Assembly (NCBI GenBank): GCA_049514735.1
Contig: JBEKUT010000068.1
Coordinates: 1 to 21,324 of the forward strand
Direction of reading: 5' to 3'
Length of the DNA: 21,324 bases
Source: JAICMB01 sp049514735
Lineage (GTDB): Bacteria > Acidobacteriota > Terriglobia > Bryobacterales > Bryobacteraceae
Part shown: positions 1 to 8,442 of the stretch, one piece after another
Position numbering within the stretch: position 1 is the first letter of the stretch
How the letters are laid out: every line of letters starts with the position of its first letter
The notes under the pieces: generated by a model
What the model was told of the DNA's origin: nothing
What the model saw: the letters and a program-made list of their open reading frames with translations, nothing else
The model's database searches: none
Program-made: the position numbers and the translations under genes

Positions 1-3000
1 ATCGCGGGCACCATGTAATCGGGCAGCCGCTGGCTCAACTCACGCCGCAAATCTCCACGCCGTCCCGGTTCCATTACGACGTAAGCAACCAACCGTTTGT
101 CGCGTCCTTCGGCCTCGTGCGCTACCACCACAGCGTCTTTGATCCCCGGCAGCGCCCGTAGAGCAATCTCAATCTCGCCCAGTTCAATACGGAATCCGCG
201 TATCTTTACTTGTTGATCGATGCGTCCCAGATATTCCAGATTCCCGTCCACGCACCATCGCACGCGATCGCCGGTTCGATAAACGCGCTCTCCCTCGTGG
301 CCGCTAAATTTGCACGGCACGAAGCGCTCTGCCGTCAAATCCGGCCGTCGCTGATAGCCGCGCGCGACGCCCGCTCCTCCGATATAGAGCTCTCCCTCCA
401 CCCCAATCGGTGCGAGTTCACCGCAAGCGTCCAAAACATAAACGCCAGTATTCGTCAAGGGAAGGCCGATCGGCACATTGCCGCCTGTAACCGATCGATC
501 CGCGTCGAAGGCGGTTGAGTACGTCGTAGTCTCTGTTGGGCCGTACAGATTCGCAACCCGCGACGCGTTCGTAGCCGCATAAATCTCGGATACTTGGTCG
601 CCGTGCAGCGCTTCCCCTGCCAGATTCACCACGCCTACATCCGCCGGAAGCACATTCATCCGCAAGAGTTCGCGCATCGCGGATGGCACCGTGTTGAGCA
701 AGTGAAAGCGCTCACCCGCGATTGCCGTTGCATTGTCAACGACAATCATTCGCCCGCCGCAGCTCAACGGAGTCCAGATCTCGTATACCGACAGATCGAA
801 ACCGAGCGATGTCGAAAACGCAACGGAGCTGAGCTCTTCGCGAGTGTATGCTTCAAGCGCCCAACCAACCAGGTTCACGGCGCCGCGATGCGTCAGCATT
901 ACGCCTTTTGGCTGGCCCGTCGATCCCGATGTGTACAAGACGTAAGCCAAATTGTCCGGCTCCGGAGTCTCGCGCAAGTTTTCGACAGATTCGCGCGCGA
1001 TCTCGCCATCTAACTCGTCCAGATGAGCGACAGCGATTCCAATCGCACTTAACGGTTCACTGAAACCCGCCTCGCTCAAAAGCAAGCGTGAACCCGAGTC
1101 CCGCAGAATCGCATGTATGCGTTCAATGGGATAGCGTTCGTCCAGCGGTACGTAAGCGGCGCCTGCCTTGAGTGTTCCAATAACCGCCGCGATCATGGCA
1201 GGCCCGCGGCGCAAGAAGAGTCCTACGCGGTCCTCACGCTCGATTCCTTTTCGCTGCAGCCACCGCGCAAGTTGGTTCGCCCGTGCGTTCAACTCGGAGT
1301 ATGTCAATCGCCAGGGCTCACGGTGTCCCTCGACCGCAATAGCATCCGGCGTAAGCAGCGTCTGCCGTTCGAAGCGACCCACCAAACTAACCTCAGTCCA
1401 AGTACGTTCACCACCGCTTGCCCTCTCATTGATCCAGTCAAGCTCGCTAGCGTCCATGAGAGGCAATTCCGCAATCGATCGCTCCGGGTTCGCCACCGCG
1501 GCCTCCAGCCAGTGCCGCCAATGGCGCACCAGCCGATCCATCGAGTCGTGGTCATATTCATCGGCGCGGTACTCCACTACGCCGTGCACTCCGGCCCGCT
1601 CGTCTTCCAGAAGGACTGCAATCTCGGCCTTTGCGCGCAGACTGGGAATAGGATATGGCTCCACGTCGACACCGCTCATGTGTAGCCCGGGCCGAGGCGT
1701 ATTTCCCAACGCCAGGAGCACCGAAAATGGCAAACCGGCGTCGGCGCTCCCCACACGTGCTTCCTCCATCAGCTTCTGCAATGGAACATCTTGCCGTTCG
1801 TAGCAGGCCAGAAGCTCGCGTTTCACGTCCGCCACTACGCAAGCAAAACTTCCGCGCCCGCTGATGCGTACGGGTACAATGATGGTGTTTACGAAGAAGC
1901 CAACAAGCGTCTCGGTTTCGCGATGCGACCGACCCGCCACCGGGATACCCAAGCGGATTTCGGATCGCCCGGTATATCGCGATAGCACGACTCCCAAGGA
2001 TGCCGACAAGATCATGTGAAGCGTTGCGCCTAAACTCCGCGCGACTGTCTCTAAGCGCGTACTGAACTCGGCCCCGAAGTCCACGCGGATCTCCGCCGCG
2101 CGATCGCCCCGCGGCGTCGGATTCTTCCCAGGAAGATTCAAGGACTCATAAGGCTCGGAAAGCCGTTGACGCCACCACGTAAGCTGCTCGTTCAGGCTGC
2201 CGCTCTCCACGCGATCCCGTTGCGATTCCGCATAGTCGGCATACTGAATCGCGAGCTCGCCAAGCTGCGCCTCGCGCCGCTCCCGCCGCGCGTTATAGAA
2301 CTCGTTGATCTCCTCCTCGATCACACCAAACGACCATCCATCGCCCGCAATATGGTGCATCGCTACGAGCAACACCCACTCGTGCTCCGCGATGCGGAAC
2401 AGTCGTGAACGCAGCATCGGCAATTGGCGAAGATCGAAGGACCGGCCGGTCTCTTCCATCGCCGCCTCGCGCCATTCCAATTCCGGCGCGCCGCGGAAAT
2501 CTTCCTCAGGTAGTTCGAGCCGCCAAGCCGGTTCCACAACCTGCAAAAGCTCACTGCCCGACATCTCGAAGCGCGTTCGAAGCGCATCGTGCCGCCGGAT
2601 GACCTGGTTGATGCTCCACTCCAGAGCCTCAACGTCGAGATCGCCCTTCAATCGCAGCGCGCCGCTCATGTGATACGCCGCGCTTTGTCCGCCCGCCAAT
2701 TCCCACAGAACCCACATCCGCTCCTGTGCGTAGGATGCGCGAGCATGCCCGGATCGCTGCCGCCGCACGATCCCAGTCTCGCGGGCCTCTTGCAACGCCG
2801 TGCGGTCCACTACCTCCGCCAGATCCGCCAGCCGCGGGTTCTCGAAAACATTTCGCAACTGCAGTGTTACGCCGAACGAGTCCCGTATTCTCACCAGCAG
2901 TTGTGTCGCAAGCAGCGAATGACCTCCCAGTTCGAAGAAGTTTTCGTCCGCGCCCGCGCTGGTCCGTTTCAACAACTCGCACCAGAGTTTCGCCATCCGC

Positions 3001-5972
3001 TGTTCGGTAGGCGTCTGTGGATCGCGTCCGGAGTCGCGCGAAGGTTCGTCGACGGGTTCTGGCAAACGCGTGCGATCCAGCTTTCCGCTGGACGTTTGGG
3101 GCATGCGATCCAAGACCATCCACCGCGCCGGAATCATGTGATCCGGCATGCGCTCCCGCAAACTTCTTCGCAGAACCGCGACATCAACCACAAATTTCGA
3201 ATGCGGCTTTACGTATGCAATCAGGCTCTTATCGGTGTCGTCCTCACGCATCACCACAGCGGCGTCGTCAACGCCATTTAGCGCCCGTAACTGCTCCTCG
3301 ATCTCACCCAGCTCAATCCGGTAGCCTCGGATTTTGACTTGTTGATCGCGCCGTCCCACGAACTCCAGTTCGCCCTCAGCGGACCAACGCACAATATCGC
3401 CAGTCCGATACATGCGCCCTCCGCCGTGACCACTCCACGGAGCCGGCAGGAATCGCTCAGCCGTCAATCCTGGCTGGTTCAAGTAACCCGTAGCGAGTCC
3501 ATCGCCACCGATATATAGCTCGCCACAAACACCTATTGGCACGGGCGACAACCTGTCATCCAGCACGTAAGCGCTGGAGTTTCGTAGAGGAAGCCCGATC
3601 TTCGGCGTAGTACCCGGAAATATCGGTTGAATGGTCGCGTCCACCGTGCACTCCGTAGGTCCGTAAACATTGAAGAAGCGGACCGGATGCAGTTGACTCG
3701 CGCTATTCCACAGCCCCGTCGGAATCGCTTCGCCTCCAACCAGGACAGCCTTCAGATTCTGCAGAGCTGCTTTTGACCGTTCGCTCGCCAGCAGTGTTTG
3801 CAATTGAACCGGAGTGCAATCCAGAACTTCAATCGCATTGCTCGAAAGAAAAACGGCCAGTTCCTCGCCATCTCGTCGAGCCTCATCGGGAACAATCACC
3901 AACGCATGCCCGCCCAACAATTGAACGATTTGCTGAACCGATGCATCGAACGAAAATGGAGCATTCAGCGCTACTCTCAAAGACGCCCCGCCGAGCTCCT
4001 GATACACGGCGTCTTTCAGAGCCTGATGGAAACTCGCCACGGCTCGCCGTGGAATCATGACGCCTTTGGGACGTCCCGTCGAGCCCGACGTATAGATGAC
4101 GTAAGCCAGGTCATCGCCATCTTCAGCGACAACCGGACAAGTCCGCGGCTCCAATCCGACGGCCTCATCATCCAGCGTCACGATTCGGACGCCCAGCAGC
4201 GCCGGACGGCCATTTGCTCGAACCATCACTCGCGCTCCGGCATCCTCAAGCACAAATCGCACGCGTTCTTCCGGATCGCTCGGAGCGATTGGGACGTAAG
4301 CGGCGCCGGCCTTCCAGATCCCGATTAGCCCGATAATAGTTTCGGCACAGCGCGTACCCAAGAGGCCAACGCGAGAGCCGCGTCCCACGCCACAACGGAT
4401 AAGATAATGAGCAAGCTGGTTGGCCCGATCCTCCAGTTCACGAAAACAAATCTCCCGCTCGCCCGATTTAACCGCCAATCCGTCGGGTGCGCAGCGCGCT
4501 AGCAACGTGAGCCGATGTCCAAGCAGTCCGTCGCGCGATTCGACGGACGCCTGCCGCGCACCAAGCCGCAGCACTGCGCTCTTTTCCTCATCGCGAAGCA
4601 TCGCAAGATCCGCGATGGAAGCCCTGCTGTTCGACGCGATTGCTTCCAGAAGACTGTCAAACGCGCGTACCATTGACGATGCAGTAACATCGCTAATTAC
4701 ATGCCCGTCGTATTGAAGAACGCCTTCTAACCCCCTCGCGCATTCGCCAATTACCATCGAGAGATCGAACGGCATCGCGGGCGTCATCGAAACCGTCGCC
4801 GCATATTCCGCGCCAAAACGAACTTGCCGATCCGGCATGCCCAAAACGATCGGAAGGGCCTCTGCCGACGCATTCTGATAAACGAAAGTCGCTTGGATCA
4901 AAGGATGCCGCCACGAATCGCGTGGGACCTTCAGGTCTTCGACCAGGCGCGATACAGGATAGCCCTGATGCGCGTGAGCCCCCGCAATAACCTCGCGCGT
5001 CTCTCTGAGAAACTCTTCGAAGGTCCTGTCAGGGCAGTAGCGGCTGCGCACCGCCGTCATATTGACGAAGTACCCGATAAGCTTCGCCGCCCCGGGACGA
5101 TTCCTGCCGCCAAAAGGAAACCCGAGCACGAGATCGTCTTGACCCGTCCAGCGATGCAATAGCAACTGGAAAACAGCACCCAGCGCAACAGCGGCGGTAG
5201 TGCCGTTTTCGCGCGCCAATATCTTGATTCGATCCGCGGTACGCCGTGAGACCGCAAACTGCTGCGCCCCCCCAGAACCCGCCGAATTGTCGGAAACAAA
5301 CGCGAGCTGCTGAGGAACTCCGTCCAAGTGGGATCGCCAATACTGCGAAAGCCTCTCTCCGTTCCGTTCCAGTGCGCTCGCTTGCAGCCAGGCATGCACA
5401 GATAAACTCATTCGGAGTGATGGAAGATCAAGAGCCTCACCCTCGATCTCCGCGGTATACAAATCACCCAGTTCCTGAAGGAAAACTGCGAGCGAGGAGA
5501 AATCAAACAGAATGTGATGCAACACGGCCACGAGAACGCCCTCGCCGGCCGGCCCTTGTATCAGCCGTACCCGCCACAGCGGACCCGCAGCAAGATCGAA
5601 CGGTTTCGAACTTTCTACTGACAACCGGACCCCTACATCCCCGATCTCGTACTCCACTTCTAGAGCGACAACGGGGTCCGAATGAACCACGCGCCGTGGC
5701 ACGCCGTCCACATCGGGAAATGTGGTTCTGAGCGCCTCATGCCGGATCGCTAACCCCTCAAGCGCACGCCGCATCGCGCCCGCATCCAAGGCGCGATCGA
5801 ACCGCAGCGCTCCAGCCAGATTGTACTGCGGGCTGTCAGGTTGCAGCCGCGCAAGAAACCACAGCGAAGTTTCATTCGGCGACAGAACTCCTCCGTCAGA
5901 AGCGCCGTCTTCCGTCGCGCGCAGTCGCGGCCCGTCGGCGAATAAACGAGTTTGTTTACGCGACAAAGACAT
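1..5972 (-). CDS. Non-ribosomal peptide synthetase, C-A-T-C-A (3' end missing)
   Basis: This is a peptide-assembly enzyme, open at the left edge, with 1990 residues visible. Start ATG at 5972 lies 4 bp after the stop of the upstream SbnA-like gene, so the two are probably translationally coupled. Domains in order: C1 from about residue 30, with active-site HHILFDF at 152-158; A1 with YTSGSTG at 627; T1 with GGHS, phosphopantetheine serine at 1019; C2 with HHIAGDG at 1206; A2 with YTSGSTG at 1680, ending at DYMVPA before motif A10. Aligning to GrsA, the A1 pocket reads DAQDLGVVDK, the classical Gln code. A2 reads DLYNNALTY plus the invariant Lys outside the window, close to codes reported for Ala (from memory). 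There is no epimerase between T1 and C2, so C2 should be an LCL-type domain. C1 carries a Phe where HHxxxDG has Gly, as in C domains that accept acyl or polyketide donors. The reading frame was checked at five motifs and is intact. Confidence 0.96.
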   Translation of the reverse strand, partial: MSLSRKQTRLFADGPRLRATEDGASDGGVLSPNETSLWFLARLQPDSPQYNLAGALRFDRALDAGAMRRALEGLAIRHEALRTTFPDVDGVPRRVVHSDPVVALEVEYEIGDVGVRLSVESSKPFDLAAGPLWRVRLIQGPAGEGVLVAVLHHILFDFSSLAVFLQELGDLYTAEIEGEALDLPSLRMSLSVHAWLQASALERNGERLSQYWRSHLDGVPQQLAFVSDNSAGSGGAQQFAVSRRTADRIKILARENGTTAAVALGAVFQLLLHRWTGQDDLVLGFPFGGRNRPGAAKLIGYFVNMTAVRSRYCPDRTFEEFLRETREVIAGAHAHQGYPVSRLVEDLKVPRDSWRHPLIQATFVYQNASAEALPIVLGMPDRQVRFGAEYAATVSMTPAMPFDLSMVIGECARGLEGVLQYDGHVISDVTASSMVRAFDSLLEAIASNSRASIADLAMLRDEEKSAVLRLGARQASVESRDGLLGHRLTLLARCAPDGLAVKSGEREICFRELEDRANQLAHYLIRCGVGRGSRVGLLGTRCAETIIGLIGIWKAGAAYVPIAPSDPEERVRFVLEDAGARVMVRANGRPALLGVRIVTLDDEAVGLEPRTCPVVAEDGDDLAYVIYTSGSTGRPKGVMIPRRAVASFHQALKDAVYQELGGASLRVALNAPFSFDASVQQIVQLLGGHALVIVPDEARRDGEELAVFLSSNAIEVLDCTPVQLQTLLASERSKAALQNLKAVLVGGEAIPTGLWNSASQLHPVRFFNVYGPTECTVDATIQPIFPGTTPKIGLPLRNSSAYVLDDRLSPVPIGVCGELYIGGDGLATGYLNQPGLTAERFLPAPWSGHGGGRMYRTGDIVRWSAEGELEFVGRRDQQVKIRGYRIELGEIEEQLRALNGVDDAAVVMREDDTDKSLIAYVKPHSKFVVDVAVLRRSLRERMPDHMIPARWMVLDRMPQTSSGKLDRTRLPEPVDEPSRDSGRDPQTPTEQRMAKLWCELLKRTSAGADENFFELGGHSLLATQLLVRIRDSFGVTLQLRNVFENPRLADLAEVVDRTALQEARETGIVRRQRSGHARASYAQERMWVLWELAGGQSAAYHMSGALRLKGDLDVEALEWSINQVIRRHDALRTRFEMSGSELLQVVEPAWRLELPEEDFRGAPELEWREAAMEETGRSFDLRQLPMLRSRLFRIAEHEWVLLVAMHHIAGDGWSFGVIEEEINEFYNARRERREAQLGELAIQYADYAESQRDRVESGSLNEQLTWWRQRLSEPYESLNLPGKNPTPRGDRAAEIRVDFGAEFSTRLETVARSLGATLHMILSASLGVVLSRYTGRSEIRLGIPVAGRSHRETETLVGFFVNTIIVPVRISGRGSFACVVADVKRELLACYERQDVPLQKLMEEARVGSADAGLPFSVLLALGNTPRPGLHMSGVDVEPYPIPSLRAKAEIAVLLEDERAGVHGVVEYRADEYDHDSMDRLVRHWRHWLEAAVANPERSIAELPLMDASELDWINERASGGERTWTEVSLVGRFERQTLLTPDAIAVEGHREPWRLTYSELNARANQLARWLQRKGIEREDRVGLFLRRGPAMIAAVIGTLKAGAAYVPLDERYPIERIHAILRDSGSRLLLSEAGFSEPLSAIGIAVAHLDELDGEIARESVENLRETPEPDNLAYVLYTSGSTGQPKGVMLTHRGAVNLVGWALEAYTREELSSVAFSTSLGFDLSVYEIWTPLSCGGRMIVVDNATAIAGERFHLLNTVPSAMRELLRMNVLPADVGVVNLAGEALHGDQVSEIYAATNASRVANLYGPTETTTYSTAFDADRSVTGGNVPIGLPLTNTGVYVLDACGELAPIGVEGELYIGGAGVARGYQRRPDLTAERFVPCKFSGHEGERVYRTGDRVRWCVDGNLEYLGRIDQQVKIRGFRIELGEIEIALRALPGIKDAVVVAHEAEGRDKRLVAYVVMEPGRRGDLRRELSQRLPDYMVPA

Positions 5973-5976
5973 CCAG

Positions 5977-7047
5977 CTATCCCCGCACGGCGCTTTGAGC
6001 CGGCATCGCTTCGACCGCCTCTTGCTCTGGCACTTGTTTTGGAACCATCGTCGCCACTGCCGCATGATCCATCGCGAGTCCATTAGCGGCCAGCCATTCA
6101 TCGCTATAAATCGTGGACCGATAATTCTCGCCCCCATCGGGACAGATGCAGGTAACATCTCTCAACTCGGGATGTGCTTCCAGGTGGCGCACGCATGCCG
6201 CCAGAGCAGCTCCACCCGATCCACCCAACTCAACGCCAGTCTGCGTCAGCACCGCCCTGCAGAACGGAAAAGCCTCGCGGTCGGATACGATATAGAACTC
6301 GTCATAGTGACTTGAAGTTAAGAAGTCCGATCGTCGAGACGATCCGATGCCGGTCAACTTACGCACACCCGGCTTCCCGCCGAAAACTACCGATCCCGCC
6401 GCGTCCACCCCCACGATGAGAGTCGCGGGGCTGGCCTCGCGCAGATATCGCGCCGTGCCCGCCAGAGTGCCCCCCGTCGATACCGGAATATAGACCGCCT
6501 GCAGCGATCCGCCCGCCTGCTTCAGGATTTCAGGACCGGTCTGCATATAGTGCGCCAAAGGATTCGCCCAGTTCGAGTATTGGTCCGTCCAAACGTAACG
6601 ATTCGAAATGTTTCGAAGGTCGTTCAGTCGCTTCAACCGGGATGGAAGAAATCCGCCGCTGCCGTCCGGCTCGCTTACGAGATCGATTTCCGCGCCATAG
6701 GCCGTCATCTTCGAAATGTTCTCAACGGTCGTCTTGGGATCGACGATCGCCACAAACCGCAGCCCCATTGACTGACAAATGCAAGCGAGTGCGACTCCCA
6801 GATTCCCGGATGTCGATTCAACAACGATCGAGTCTTGACGCAGCAGCCTTCTCGCTTCCAGATCCGTCATCAAGGCCTTCGCTGTGCGGAACTTCGATGA
6901 TCCGGTCGGATTCTTCCCTTCGAGTTTGAGCCGCACTCTGCGCGGAGTGCCGGCGATCGTAAGCTTTACGGCGACAAGTGGCGTCTGTCCGCCGTCGGCT
7001 ACCAAAGGCGCAGACTTCTTTTGAACCGCTGTGCTGATTGAGTTCAT
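5977..7047 (-). CDS. SbnA-like PLP enzyme (cysteine synthase fold), probable amino-acid precursor supply
   Basis: A 356-residue fold-type II PLP enzyme of the CysK/SbnA family. Visible motifs: the PLP lysine K52 in GSSKFRTAK; a substrate loop ESTSGNLG at 77-84, where typical CysK has TSGNTG and SbnA-type enzymes have SGNLG; the phosphate-binding glycine loop STGGTLAGT at 190-198; and CPDGGENY at 302-309. SbnA joins O-phospho-L-serine and glutamate to give N-(1-amino-1-carboxy-2-ethyl)-glutamate, which the dehydrogenase SbnB splits to 2,3-diaminopropionate. No SbnB-like gene is visible here, so Dap synthesis is a hypothesis; a plain cysteine-synthase-like beta-replacement is the alternative. 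It sits 30 bp after the cysteate-synthase-like gene and 4 bp before the NRPS, in one operon. The last roughly 25 residues are low-complexity and probably disordered. Confidence 0.88.
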   Translation of the reverse strand: MNSISTAVQKKSAPLVADGGQTPLVAVKLTIAGTPRRVRLKLEGKNPTGSSKFRTAKALMTDLEARRLLRQDSIVVESTSGNLGVALACICQSMGLRFVAIVDPKTTVENISKMTAYGAEIDLVSEPDGSGGFLPSRLKRLNDLRNISNRYVWTDQYSNWANPLAHYMQTGPEILKQAGGSLQAVYIPVSTGGTLAGTARYLREASPATLIVGVDAAGSVVFGGKPGVRKLTGIGSSRRSDFLTSSHYDEFYIVSDREAFPFCRAVLTQTGVELGGSGGAALAACVRHLEAHPELRDVTCICPDGGENYRSTIYSDEWLAANGLAMDHAAVATMVPKQVPEQEAVEAMPAQSAVRG

Positions 7048-7077
7048 GGGGAAGACTTTGGAAAACTTCAGGAGGGT

Positions 7078-8403
7078 TTACTGGCAAAGCGCGGCAATGC
7101 GATCCAGTATCTGAGGATTGCAAGCGTCGCGCGGGTCTATGACCAGGTCTGGAATTGTAGGGACCAACGAAATGTCTTGAGCGCGGCGGCGTATTCCCGC
7201 GCCGGTGATGTTCAAAACGACGGTAGAATCATCTGGCGGCAAACCGCGGCGTCGTTGTCGTAGCACGCTCGCGAAGGCCACGGCCGCGGCGGGTTCGATG
7301 TCGATGCCTTCCGTCTCCTCATACAACCTCGCCGCTGCTTCCAGTTCGCCATTGTCGACTGCGAACACATCGCCACCGGACTCCTGTAAGGCCTCGCGCA
7401 AACCGCCCCGAATTGCGTAAGGCGGCCGCCTGTTCGACAAGACCCGGGCCTGCATCGCCGCGATCTGGCGCTTGCCGTCGTTCTCATCGGACGCGATCCA
7501 CTCTCGGGACTCCGATTTCCAGGCATTGTAAATGGGTACAAATGGCAGGTTCTGACTCAACATTCGAGAAGGGACGTGTCCTTCGCCGCGTGCCAGCCGG
7601 CGCGACGCGTCATGTACGGCGATCGCGCCCGTGCCCGATCCGATCGCCTGAAAGTAGTAGTCGGGCAACCGCCCCAATGTTTCGAAAACACTCAGCATCA
7701 CCGTTCCCAGTCCGTCGCGCCGCCCGACGTTCTTTGCGCCACCCTCCAGGAAGAAATTCGGTCTCTGTGCCACTCTTTCCGAAAGCGCAATCGCATCGGA
7801 GTAGTCGGCCTCTCCGGAAAGCACAACGATCTTCACGCAATCCCGTTGCGGATTTTGGAACGACAAGCGACCGAGCCCGGACTTCGGAATGATCGCCAGG
7901 CATCGGACGTCATTGATGGAACACGCTCGCGCAAAGGCCGCGGCAGTGTTCCCGGCCGACGCCACCACCATCACCTTACGCGGCGCATGAGGCAATCGTC
8001 CCAGGACACAGAACGCTTCCAGATCTTTGAATGTTCCCGTGCTGTGATGCGCGCCTTTCTCCGGCCAATAACCGTGAAAAGCAATCCAGAGGTTATTGAG
8101 TCCCGTGAGTTTGCATAACCCTTCACTTCGATACACCAGGCTTCTATCCGAGCCTGCGACGGCATGCCGTACCGGCAACCAGGATCGATAGCGAAACAGG
8201 CCGCCTTCATGCGTCGATGGCAGGAAGGATCGTTCTGAATATTCTGTCGTCAAAAGCGCGGCCTCGTGAGGCACGGCGCACTCCAGTTGATGCCCATCGT
8301 CTTGTGTGACGGCGCCGCAGACTCGGCAATGGAGTTTGTAGTGTGCCGCTTCCTCGCGTTCAATCGCAAGTTCAACGGCAGTTGCGCTGGAAAATTCAAC
8401 CAC
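7078..8403 (-). CDS. Cysteate synthase-like / threonine synthase-family PLP enzyme
   Basis: A 441-residue fold-type II PLP enzyme. It opens with a zinc-ribbon-like segment (C26, C29, C42 in CRVCG and LECAV). Next come GYWPEKG at 111-117, the PLP lysine K126 in STGTFKDLEA, ASAGNT at 148-153, EGGAKNVGRRDG at 220-231, GSGTGA at 255-260 and LSQNLPFVPIYNAW. The WPEKG, EGGAKN and SQNLPF blocks match what I recall of cysteate synthase, the archaeal coenzyme M enzyme that turns O-phosphoserine and sulfite into L-cysteate, more than housekeeping threonine synthase. The start codon is GTG with no clear Shine-Dalgarno. It lies 39 bp after the M28 peptidase and 30 bp before the SbnA-like gene. Both PLP enzymes would use the same substrate, phosphoserine. 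The family is firm; the substrate is inferred. Confidence 0.85.
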   Translation of the reverse strand: MVEFSSATAVELAIEREEAAHYKLHCRVCGAVTQDDGHQLECAVPHEAALLTTEYSERSFLPSTHEGGLFRYRSWLPVRHAVAGSDRSLVYRSEGLCKLTGLNNLWIAFHGYWPEKGAHHSTGTFKDLEAFCVLGRLPHAPRKVMVVASAGNTAAAFARACSINDVRCLAIIPKSGLGRLSFQNPQRDCVKIVVLSGEADYSDAIALSERVAQRPNFFLEGGAKNVGRRDGLGTVMLSVFETLGRLPDYYFQAIGSGTGAIAVHDASRRLARGEGHVPSRMLSQNLPFVPIYNAWKSESREWIASDENDGKRQIAAMQARVLSNRRPPYAIRGGLREALQESGGDVFAVDNGELEAAARLYEETEGIDIEPAAAVAFASVLRQRRRGLPPDDSTVVLNITGAGIRRRAQDISLVPTIPDLVIDPRDACNPQILDRIAALCQ

Positions 8404-8442
8404 GTGGGATTTCGCTCTTAAGACGTCTTTGTGAAATGGGAT

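Noticed and set aside
1168..1803. 211-aa and other plus-strand reading frames in 210-5731
   Set aside because: They lie antisense to the continuous NRPS frame and are rich in Arg, Ser and Pro as GC-rich shadows are. The NRPS motifs prove the minus-strand frame.
8420..8429. Perfect 10-bp palindrome AAGACGTCTT between the M28 and cysteate-synthase-like genes
   Set aside because: Too short to be distinguished from chance, with no loop or T-run for a terminator, and it is inside an apparent operon.
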